A program made the position numbers and the translations under genes. From Bradyrhizobium iriomotense (GTDB lineage Bacteria > Pseudomonadota > Alphaproteobacteria > Rhizobiales > Xanthobacteraceae), in NCBI RefSeq assembly GCF_018129405.1, contig NZ_JAFCLP010000001.1, forward strand, positions 1 to 64,000: a DNA stretch of 64,000 bases. Direction: 5' to 3'. Positions within the stretch are counted from its first letter, which is position 1. Each line of letters begins with the position of its first letter. This document shows, piece after piece, positions 25,868 through 33,691 of the stretch. The notes under the pieces were generated by a model. That model did not search any database and was not told where the DNA came from. It saw only the letters and a program-made list of their open reading frames with translations.

Positions 25868-26701
25868 TCAGCCAACGCCGGGAAAACGGACGCGGCATTT
25901 GAGCCCGGCGGGCAGCGCGTAGTTCGGATTTGGCAATTCAAGGCGAACACCGATCGTCCCGCTCGCCGCATCGAAAACCTGATCGACGACCGTCACGAGC
26001 GCGGGGTATCTGCCTCCGACCGGCTCCTCGGGATAAACCTCTGCCGACGCACCCACACGGATCTTTCCGAACTGGCCGAGCGGAACGTAGACCTCAACCA
26101 GCAGCGGATCGATTTGCGAAACCGTCAGCAGATGGGCCTGGTCGAACGCATACTCGCCCGGGCCCAGCTTGCGCTCGACCACCACGCCGTCGATCGGGCT
26201 CCGGATGGTGCGCAGCTTCAGGACTTCGTTGGCGCGAGCCACTTCCAGCGCCGCGAGGGCAAGGTTGACCTTCGCTTCCTCGACATCCTGTTCGGCCACC
26301 CGCGCACTCGTCTCCGCCTCATCGGCAACCGCGGCTGAGACCGAGTCATTCTTGCGCAACAGCTTGGATCGCTCGTCCTTTCGCCGCTGAAACTCGAGCT
26401 TGGCGATGCTCGAGCGAACCGTCGCCTCGTTTTCGGCACGGGCTTTCGCCAGCGACACCGCCGCCTGCTCGACGCCCGATTCGAGGCGAGCAACGACGTC
26501 ACCCTTCTTGATGATGTCGCCACGGTCGACCAGCATCTCGCTCAGAAGGCCCGGTACGGAGGTTCCAAGCTTGAGCACCATCTTCGGCTGGATCAGGCAG
26601 TCGAATTGCCCCTCCGGTCTTCTCTCCTGCGCATTGGCACATCCTGCTTCCGCGGCGACCGAGACGACCAGAATGGCGAGAAATGCTCGAGCTCGTTTCA
26701 T
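25868..26701 (-). CDS. HlyD-type membrane-fusion (periplasmic adaptor) protein
   Basis: This 277-residue protein starts with a signal peptide, MKRARAFLAILVVSVAAEA, with SPase I cleavage near ANA-Q; the C before it is not in a good lipobox. A biotinyl-lipoyl-like half comes first (GLLSEMLVDRGDIIKKGDVVARLES). An alpha-helical hairpin follows (about residues 75-150, rich in Glu/Ala/Arg). The second lipoyl half (TIRSPIDGVVVERKLGPGEYA) and a beta-barrel (LLVEVYVPLGQFGKIRVGASAEVYP) follow. The ATG overlaps the SecA-like stop (ATGA) with GGAGGGG upstream, so it is in the operon. It is one of three HlyD-type proteins here and the only soluble periplasmic one. It probably bridges membranes in the export of the giant protein. 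Confidence 0.88.
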   Translation of the reverse strand: MKRARAFLAILVVSVAAEAGCANAQERRPEGQFDCLIQPKMVLKLGTSVPGLLSEMLVDRGDIIKKGDVVARLESGVEQAAVSLAKARAENEATVRSSIAKLEFQRRKDERSKLLRKNDSVSAAVADEAETSARVAEQDVEEAKVNLALAALEVARANEVLKLRTIRSPIDGVVVERKLGPGEYAFDQAHLLTVSQIDPLLVEVYVPLGQFGKIRVGASAEVYPEEPVGGRYPALVTVVDQVFDAASGTIGVRLELPNPNYALPAGLKCRVRFPGVG

Positions 26702-28713
26702 TCGCCCCTCCCCGAAAACGCAAGCACCCGGTCGAGCCGGCGATCCAGCTTCACATTCTGGACGCGCACATAGCCATGTCGCCGTTCCGCCTGGAATTGA
26801 GCCAGCCAACGCAACGACTGGTAGACTCGCAACGGAATGGGAATCCGGCTGCCGACAAGTCGCGCAATCAGGCGCGTCATTGATCCTGCATGGATCATGA
26901 ACACCTCGTCCTGAAGTGAAACGATAGCCTCGCAGCTGCCGGGATCGCCCTGTCGTGCGCAGCGACCGAACAGCTGGCGATCAACCCGCCGCGAATCGTG
27001 GTACTCGGTCAGGATGACATGCAGGCCGCCTCGCGCGGCAACGCCCGGGTCAAGCCGGATATCGGTGCCGCGACCCGCCATGTTCGTCGCGACCGTCACG
27101 CGCGCGGGCTCGCCAGCCCTCGCGACCACCTCCGCCTCGTCCTGGTCCTGCTTCGCATTCAAAAGCGCATGCGCAATGCCACGTGCATTCAAGGCGGCGC
27201 TGATCTCCTCGGACGCCCCGACCGAGCGCGTGCCGATCAACACCGCCCTGCCCTCGGCCACAGCCAGCCGTTCCACCCTGTCGGCAATGATCCGCAGCTT
27301 TTCAGCCGGGGTCGTGCAGACCAGAGGAGGCGCCACGCGGCGCCGCGAGGGCCGGTTCAGCGGGATGCGAACGACATCGAGTCCGTACACGGACTTGATC
27401 TCCCGTGCGACCTCACGAGCGGTCCCCGTCATTCCGGACAGGCGAATGTAGCGACGAAACAGGCGTTGATAGGTGATGCGGGCGAGCGTCTCGCGCCGCT
27501 CTGTCAGTTCGCAATCTTCCTTGACCTCGATCAGTTGATGCAGGCCGCGCTCCCAGGAGCGGTCGGGCATCACGCGTCCCGTCGACTCGTCCACGATTTG
27601 CACCTTGCCGTCGATGACGACATAGTGCTGATCGCGGTTGAACAGCATCATCGCAGAGAGGGCATGCGTCAAAAGCTCCTCGCGAGCGCGATGCGAACTC
27701 CAGACGCCTTGCAGCCCCTCAGCCAGCCTGCCGATCTCCCGACGACCTTCCTTGGTCAGCGCCAGACTTCGCTCTGCGAGATCGATCTCATAGTGCTCGC
27801 CCGCAGCAAGGCCGCTTGCGAATTCGAGCGCCTGCTCGCATTGCAGTCTTTCCTCGCCGGCCCCCGTCGACGATGACAGGATCAGCGGCGTGCGCGCTTC
27901 ATCGATGAAAATACTGTCGGCTTCATCGACGATGCCGAAATAGAGCCCGCGCAGCACGAGATCCTCGTCACGCTGCAGGCTGCCGCGCAGCCGCTCGAGC
28001 GAGAGGTGCAGGCTGCTGCTTCGGTGCGCCAGAGCGACACGATCGCGCAGATAGTCGAATGCAAGCTCCTTGTTGGTGCAATATGTCACCGAGCTCGCAT
28101 AGGCGCGACGCCGCTCGGCTTTCGGCATGCCCTGCACCACGGCCCCCACACTCAGGCCCAGGAACTCATAAAGCGCCCTCATCTCGCCTGCGTCACGCTG
28201 GGCAAGATAATCGTTGACGGTGATGAGATGCACGGGATACCCGGCGAGTGCCACGGTCGCCGCAGGCAGTGTCGCAGCGACCGTCTTGCCTTCTCCGGTC
28301 GCCATCTCCACCAGCCTGCCTTTCAGCAGTCCGAATCCTGCGATCAGCTGGACGTCATAGTGCCGCTGACCGATGGTCCGCGACGCCGCCTCCCGCACCA
28401 GCGCGAAGCAGCGGCCAACGAGAGGCGGCGTGAAGCCCGAATTCCGCAGTCTCGCACGGACACCGGACACCTGCAGACGCAGCTCTTCGTCGCTCATGAT
28501 CCGCAGGGCGTTCTCATGTGCGGCGGTGTACTCGACGATAGGCATCAAGGCGCGAACGGGATCCCGTAGCCCCTCGAACGCGCGTCCGATCAGACCCTTC
28601 GCCAGATATTCGGCCACCCGATCGTGGACCGCCGGCTCGCGGTCCGCGCGCTCCGGATAGGGACGGCCAACCGCCAGGTCGCGGTGATCGAGTTCCATAA
28701 CGCTCTTAGACAT
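26698..28713 (-). CDS. SecA-like translocase ATPase, short form
   Basis: This 671-residue protein has SecA family motifs in order. Walker A is MATGEGKTVAATL (GEGKT 140-144), followed by TVNDYLAQRDAGEM. Walker B is VDEADSIFIDEARTPLILS (DEAD 263-266). A PPXD-like segment follows, then IRLSGMTGTAREV, VATNMAGRGTDI and QLFGRCARQGDPG. It ends soon after, without the helical-wing extension, the C-terminal linker and the SEC-C zinc motif. Normal SecA is about 900 residues, so this is a dedicated paralogue, not the housekeeping SecA. The start used overlaps the peptidase gene by 8 bp; a later ATG (28698) is possible. Because the operon has no ABC or RND pump, this is the obvious energy source for exporting the giant protein, an inference. 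Confidence 0.9.
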   Translation of the reverse strand: MSKSVMELDHRDLAVGRPYPERADREPAVHDRVAEYLAKGLIGRAFEGLRDPVRALMPIVEYTAAHENALRIMSDEELRLQVSGVRARLRNSGFTPPLVGRCFALVREAASRTIGQRHYDVQLIAGFGLLKGRLVEMATGEGKTVAATLPAATVALAGYPVHLITVNDYLAQRDAGEMRALYEFLGLSVGAVVQGMPKAERRRAYASSVTYCTNKELAFDYLRDRVALAHRSSSLHLSLERLRGSLQRDEDLVLRGLYFGIVDEADSIFIDEARTPLILSSSTGAGEERLQCEQALEFASGLAAGEHYEIDLAERSLALTKEGRREIGRLAEGLQGVWSSHRAREELLTHALSAMMLFNRDQHYVVIDGKVQIVDESTGRVMPDRSWERGLHQLIEVKEDCELTERRETLARITYQRLFRRYIRLSGMTGTAREVAREIKSVYGLDVVRIPLNRPSRRRVAPPLVCTTPAEKLRIIADRVERLAVAEGRAVLIGTRSVGASEEISAALNARGIAHALLNAKQDQDEAEVVARAGEPARVTVATNMAGRGTDIRLDPGVAARGGLHVILTEYHDSRRVDRQLFGRCARQGDPGSCEAIVSLQDEVFMIHAGSMTRLIARLVGSRIPIPLRVYQSLRWLAQFQAERRHGYVRVQNVKLDRRLDRVLAFSGRGE

Positions 28714-30856
28714 GGAAGTTCGTCAACAATAGCAGTCTGACGCCGCGATACCATTGCACCGCCAGTGGCTCCATCCGATGTTCGAACCGAACGAAGACGT
28801 GCTGGCCGAAATGGTCCACCGCCTCCAGACCTTGAAGCTCGATGTCGAATTGAAAGGTCCGCTGCAGCGTCTTCGGCCCCTTCGCATCACGCGGATCAAT
28901 CGCGAAATCCCCACCACCCTCCACGCCCAGTGCCGCGCTGGGCAGGTATTCGCCGCCGGCGGGCACCGCACGCAACACATGCCCCTCCAAAATCAGGCGC
29001 GGCTGGTCCACCGGACGGACCTGGATGCGATCGGTGGTAATGCGCACCCTGTCGACCGCCTCCTGCGGCACGACGACACGCGCCAGCGGCGTGGTGTTTC
29101 CGACGACGTAGCCGAGGAGTTCGCCCCGACGGTAATAGCGGCCGGGCATATCGACCATTTGCGGCACGACGAACACGCCATCACTGCGCGCGCGAGCCAC
29201 GAGGTCGGACGCGCGCTCACGGGCGAGGCTCAGATTTGCGCGCTCGAGTTCAAGTTTGTCGCGAACAATCTGCGCTTTCGCGCGATCCGACACGAATTGC
29301 GCTGCATACTCGGCCTGCAGCTCCGCCACCTTGGCTTCATTCCTGCGCAGCTGCGCAACGAGCGTCGGCTCGCGACTCTGAATCAGCGGATCTCCCTGTG
29401 CGACCTGCGTTCCTGGCGTGACCAGAAGTTCATGGACGAAGCCATTCGAAGCGGCGCGCACCATTGCTTCTTCAGGCAGCCACAGCACTCCCTCCACGTT
29501 GGAGTAATAGGGCATCGGGACGGCGAGCAGAAAGACAGCCAGGCCGAGCACGAGACCGGCCGCGATCGTGATAGACCGGGCACGATGCTTGCGCAGACGG
29601 GGGTTTTCAACGAGATGCCGCACCGCCTTTGCAACGGGCAGGATCGCCATCGCCCCCACCGCCCAGATGGCAAGAATAACGCCAATGAAGAAGAATTGCC
29701 CCGCGATGAACAGCGCGATCAAGATCGTCACCATGATGCGGTAGACGGTCGAAGCCAAGCCGTAGAAGAAGAACCACGCCCGCTCCACGCTGGAAGCATC
29801 AGGACGCTCCAGATCGGAGACGCCGAGCAGGTATCGCTCGATCAAATAGCCCCAGTAGCGCGACGAGCGCGCCGCCAGATTTGGAATTTCGATGAGATCC
29901 ACCAGGATGTAATAGGCATCGTAGCGAAGCAGCGGGTTGCCGTTGAACAGCAGCGTCGACACGCTCGCGATCAGCATGACATTGAACAGGACCGCCCGCA
30001 CCAAGCCAGGCTCGACCAGGAGCCACATATAGAACGCGATCGCCGCGACGAAGAGCTCGACCCCCATCCCGGCGGCACCGACAAGCGCGCGCCGATACTT
30101 GGACCTGAAAACCGTCGCCGCCGACGCCTCGACATAGGGGACCGGCAGCAAGACCAGCAGGATGATGCCGAGATCGTGGACCTCCCCGCCTCCGGCCTTG
30201 GTGGCGGAGGCATGCCCCAGCTCGTGCAACGCCTTGATCGCCGGAAAGACCAGATAGATGATGAACAGATTGTCGATCGCCAAGACGCGGTCGCTGAAAT
30301 TGTGGCTGAGCTCCGGCCAATGCGGCCAGACCAGAATGAAGGCCGGAAGCACGACTGCCAGCCACGCGATGGCCCCCCAGCCGCTCCAAACGAAGCGTAC
30401 AAGACCCGCCCAGCGATTGAGCAGCCGATCCGGATCAAGCAGCGGGATGCGGATCGCCATGGGATTGCCATAGGACCGCAAATGGCGTGCCCTTTGCTCG
30501 CGCTCGCTGCGAGCAAAAAGCTCGGCGACGTCAGGAGTAACATCGCTTTCCAGCAGATCGGCGGCATGCAGCTGGCCCAGCAGTTGGATGAGCTCGTCCT
30601 GGCTGGGTGCGTCCTCGCCGAGGTGCCTGTTCGCGAGCTCCCACAGCTGCTCGACGGAATGCGTCCCGTCCATGAGCGAGACAATCAGCCGAGCCGAAGG
30701 ACTGAAGCGATGCACCCGCGACGAAGCGGGGTCCTGCAACAGGTACCAGACCTCGCCACGATAGATGTGCCGATGCAATCGCGCATGCGAGCGCAGCTTT
30801 GGCTTTCGCGCTGCGACCCGATACCACCAATTGCTGAGCAACGGCGCGTTCACCAT
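28706..30856 (-). CDS. PqqD-like / M50 metallopeptidase / HlyD fusion protein
   Basis: This 716-residue protein has an N-terminal PqqD-like (RiPP-recognition-like) winged-helix region, residues about 25-105 (IYRGEVWYLLQDPASSRVHR, FSPSARLIVSLMDGTHSVEQ, LIQLLGQLHAADLL). A multi-pass membrane region of the site-2-protease (M50) family follows, with HELGH at 211-215 and NPLLRYDAYY near 308-317. Further membrane helices come next. The C-terminal HlyD-type part contains a lipoyl-like half (GFVHELLVTPGTQVAQGDPLI), a coiled coil and a barrel (RVVVPQEAVDRVRI). The ATG follows GCGAGGTC, 10 bp after the GAF-HlyD stop. The PqqD-like part might bind a leader of the substrate. That is suggested by analogy with RiPP systems and not shown. 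Confidence 0.88.
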   Translation of the reverse strand: MVNAPLLSNWWYRVAARKPKLRSHARLHRHIYRGEVWYLLQDPASSRVHRFSPSARLIVSLMDGTHSVEQLWELANRHLGEDAPSQDELIQLLGQLHAADLLESDVTPDVAELFARSEREQRARHLRSYGNPMAIRIPLLDPDRLLNRWAGLVRFVWSGWGAIAWLAVVLPAFILVWPHWPELSHNFSDRVLAIDNLFIIYLVFPAIKALHELGHASATKAGGGEVHDLGIILLVLLPVPYVEASAATVFRSKYRRALVGAAGMGVELFVAAIAFYMWLLVEPGLVRAVLFNVMLIASVSTLLFNGNPLLRYDAYYILVDLIEIPNLAARSSRYWGYLIERYLLGVSDLERPDASSVERAWFFFYGLASTVYRIMVTILIALFIAGQFFFIGVILAIWAVGAMAILPVAKAVRHLVENPRLRKHRARSITIAAGLVLGLAVFLLAVPMPYYSNVEGVLWLPEEAMVRAASNGFVHELLVTPGTQVAQGDPLIQSREPTLVAQLRRNEAKVAELQAEYAAQFVSDRAKAQIVRDKLELERANLSLARERASDLVARARSDGVFVVPQMVDMPGRYYRRGELLGYVVGNTTPLARVVVPQEAVDRVRITTDRIQVRPVDQPRLILEGHVLRAVPAGGEYLPSAALGVEGGGDFAIDPRDAKGPKTLQRTFQFDIELQGLEAVDHFGQHVFVRFEHRMEPLAVQWYRGVRLLLLTNFHV

Positions 30857-30866
30857 GACCTCGCAA

Positions 30867-32729
30867 TCAGAACAGCCATTTCCAAATCGACAGGCGGACC
30901 CAGTCCGCGAAATTGTGCGTCCAGATCCAGATCAGCTTGCGCTCGCCGACATCGACCTTTCCAACGCCCTCCATACCGGGTCGCACCCGTTCGGATGCAT
31001 TGTGGAGCCGCGCCTCGACGCGGAAATAGTTGCGGCCCTCCTGGGCCGTCGAGACCGGCGTCATTTGCTCGACCGAGAAGTCCATCCGCCGATGCGGGAT
31101 ACCCGAGAGGGTGAGTTCGCCCTGTTGACCGAGCTTGACGTAGGAAATGTCCCGTTCCTCGACCTGCAGGATGACGCGATAGCTGTCCAATGGCGCGACC
31201 GTGAACAGCATCTTGCCTAATTCGACCGGCGTCCCGAGCAGCTGGTGCAAGTCGCCCGCGACGACGACGCCATCGAAGGGAGCCAGCAGCGTGGCGCGAG
31301 CGAGCTTGTCGGTGACGAGCGACAGCATGGCATCGACCTGCTCGATCTGGGCCTGGAGGATCGTCATGGTCGCGCGCTCTTGGGCAGCCAGCGCCTGCCG
31401 ATATTTGCGATCGAGCTGCTCGCGCTCGGATGACAACCGTATTTGCTCAAGCTTGAGCTCGCGGTCGTCGAGTTTGCACAACACCTGCCCGGCATGCACG
31501 GTGTCGCCTGCGCGGACGAAGCTTTGTGCGATATACCCGTCGAACGGTGCCGCGGCGATCCGCTGGACCGCTCCTTCGATCACGGTCTTTGCCGCAACAC
31601 GATACGTGCCCGTCGCGACACTGAAGAACAGGACGACGCCGACCAGCACAAGCGCGATCAGCTTCGCGCCAGGATGGCGCGGTCCGAACAAGAGCTCCAT
31701 ACCATGGTGCAACGAGGTCGCGGCATGTCGCAGAACGCCGCGTTCGCTTTCGCGCTTGAGCTTCAAGATCGGACCGAGCAGCGCGCCAACCGTCTTGCAC
31801 AGCTCGATGGTTTCGAGGTCGAACGGCTCGCCCGCGGCCCGTTCCAGGGTCAACACGCCGGTTGCATGCCCGCCGTCTGTGAGCGGCACCGAACAGACCG
31901 CAATATCCCTGTACTCGCGCGCGAGATCGGCGTGCGCGAGTGCCGCGCGCTCCACATCGTCGCGTGGGGGGAACACCAGCGCGACGTCGAGGTCAAGCAC
32001 CTCGTCCATGGCGTTGCCGATGCGCCGGCCAAGATCCATTTTTGGGTCGAAGGTCGCGGTATGCGAGATCGCCTTGACTTCAACGCTGCCTGAACGCTCG
32101 AGCCCCACACTCACCCGGTCGCACGCCAGGCGTCCCGCAAGTTCGTTGGCGACTGCCAGCGCCGCCGCCGAGAAATAGCGCTCCTGCATGGCAGTCGCCA
32201 CGATATCCATGGCGAGTCCCATTCGCGCGAGCCGCGCGTCGCGTTCCTCCAGCGCGCCCTTGCGGAACTGGTCGATCAGCCAGGCGCTTGCCCAATGCAA
32301 CAGCCGCAAAGCCCGCTGCAGCGCCGCTTCCGGGCCGGGCCCGATGTCGAGCACGACGACCCCGTGCAGGGTGCCGGACACTTCGATCGGATAGCCGATA
32401 AAGGCGTGGTGCTCGCGCAGAGCGCCATGTCCCTCCGAGGGCAGCACGATTCCGCGGCGCTCGGTCAGAGCCCGTTCGGCCGCCGGGCTGAGATATTGCA
32501 TGTCCAGACCAGGGTGGGGCCACACCGCCGCCGGCACGTAGCTGCCATCCTTGTCGGGCCCCAGTAGCAGCAGCCCGCCGCCGACCCGCTCGACCTGCAT
32601 GCAGAGGATTGCGAGCCAGCTCGCGCAAAACTCGGCACTGTCCTTGGCCGCCGAGAATTTCGCCCAAGCTATCGATTCGGCGCGCGCTGCGTCCTCGGTA
32701 AAGGAATAGATCGGGGACGCAGTGCTCAT
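30867..32729 (-). CDS. GAF-GAF-TM-HlyD fusion protein
   Basis: This 620-residue protein has two GAF-like sensory domains in the cytoplasm. The first covers about 30-150 and contains IGYPIEVSGTLHGVVVLDI. The second covers about 185-320 and contains VCSVPLTDGGHATGVLTLERA. One membrane helix follows (355-375, LIALVLVGVVLFFSVATGTY), then a HlyD-type periplasmic adaptor (385-600). The adaptor has lipoyl halves IAAAPFDGYIAQSFVRAGDTVHAGQVLCKL and TLLAPFDGVVVAGDLHQLLGTPV, with a coiled coil between them. The end is WVRLSIWKWLF. A sensor joined to an adaptor could couple small-molecule or redox input to export. The ligand is unknown. It is separated from sapC by 122 bp, so an internal promoter is possible. 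Confidence 0.88.
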   Translation of the reverse strand: MSTASPIYSFTEDAARAESIAWAKFSAAKDSAEFCASWLAILCMQVERVGGGLLLLGPDKDGSYVPAAVWPHPGLDMQYLSPAAERALTERRGIVLPSEGHGALREHHAFIGYPIEVSGTLHGVVVLDIGPGPEAALQRALRLLHWASAWLIDQFRKGALEERDARLARMGLAMDIVATAMQERYFSAAALAVANELAGRLACDRVSVGLERSGSVEVKAISHTATFDPKMDLGRRIGNAMDEVLDLDVALVFPPRDDVERAALAHADLAREYRDIAVCSVPLTDGGHATGVLTLERAAGEPFDLETIELCKTVGALLGPILKLKRESERGVLRHAATSLHHGMELLFGPRHPGAKLIALVLVGVVLFFSVATGTYRVAAKTVIEGAVQRIAAAPFDGYIAQSFVRAGDTVHAGQVLCKLDDRELKLEQIRLSSEREQLDRKYRQALAAQERATMTILQAQIEQVDAMLSLVTDKLARATLLAPFDGVVVAGDLHQLLGTPVELGKMLFTVAPLDSYRVILQVEERDISYVKLGQQGELTLSGIPHRRMDFSVEQMTPVSTAQEGRNYFRVEARLHNASERVRPGMEGVGKVDVGERKLIWIWTHNFADWVRLSIWKWLF

Positions 32730-32851
32730 GGCTACTGATCGCTCTCGGAGCTATGCCCGCGATGCTGCAATAACGGACAGCATCGCGGCGCGCGCGACGG
32801 AAGCGCCACTGAGGCGTCGCAATCACACGGGGACACGGTGTGATCCGTTCT

Positions 32852-33661
32852 CTAGGCGGATGCTCTCGCCCCATTCAGGCGATCGCCTGCTTCCGCCTCC
32901 GCGGCGTCGTCAGGCCCGCTCGCCGTCGGAACTGTCCCCTTCACGACCGCGAGGCGCGACGGAAGAGCCTGGAAGTTGCGCATCGACTGAAGGTGAAGAT
33001 AGAGCAGCTCAAGCTCATCCGTCTTGGCAAGCTCGGCAAGTTTTTCACCGGGCAGAGCCTTCAATTTCTCCCGGTTCACCGCCATGAATCCCGCGAGCGA
33101 CAGTTTTTCGCCCGAGGCGAGCTCGACTTGTGCCTGCATCGGCTCGAGCAGATCAAGCTCGCGCACCTTGCGGCAGAAGGCCTGGGTGCGGTTGAACTGG
33201 GTCTGATATTCCTGCAGGAAGGTCAGGATGTTCTGAACATACTGGGTGGGCTTGCTGTCGTCATCGAACAGCTTTTGCCCGCGACCGTCACGGTTGAATC
33301 CCGAATAGGCCTCGTCGATGCAGAGGACGAACCTCTCGCCGTCGGAGCTGGTCGAGAACACGAACGGATAGCGGCGGAGAAAAGCCGGGACGTACTTGGC
33401 GTCCCACTTGGAATCCTGCGACAGGAACAGGTTCTCGCTGTCTCGGACGCCGAGAATGACGGCCGGCATGACGTTGTCCTTGGTGCCGGCGAACACGATT
33501 GCATATTCCGATGCGGCAGCAGGAAACTCGACGGCCATCAAAGGCACCGAATTGGTCTTGCTGCTGAAGCCGTAATTCCTGGCCGTCTCGACTGCGCAGC
33601 CGCGATGCCGCGCGGCGGACAACGGAATAACGGTTTCATAAATCAACAATTGGGCAGTCAT
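32852..33661 (-). CDS. SapC-family protein
   Basis: This 269-residue protein has no signal peptide. It is recognised from VPLMAVEFPAAASEYAIVFAG, VMPAVILGVRDSENLF, YVPAFLRRYPFVF and LCIDEAYSGF, all typical of the SapC family (PF07277), first named from an S-layer locus of Campylobacter fetus. GGAG precedes the ATG, which lies 30 bp after the stop codon of the giant gene. In related genomes SapC-type proteins accompany large repetitive surface proteins. A cytoplasmic accessory or chaperone-like role is inferred. Confidence 0.88.
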   Translation of the reverse strand: MTAQLLIYETVIPLSAARHRGCAVETARNYGFSSKTNSVPLMAVEFPAAASEYAIVFAGTKDNVMPAVILGVRDSENLFLSQDSKWDAKYVPAFLRRYPFVFSTSSDGERFVLCIDEAYSGFNRDGRGQKLFDDDSKPTQYVQNILTFLQEYQTQFNRTQAFCRKVRELDLLEPMQAQVELASGEKLSLAGFMAVNREKLKALPGEKLAELAKTDELELLYLHLQSMRNFQALPSRLAVVKGTVPTASGPDDAAEAEAGDRLNGARASA

Positions 33662-33691
33662 TACTATGCTCCTTCCCTTGCAATTTCGGGC

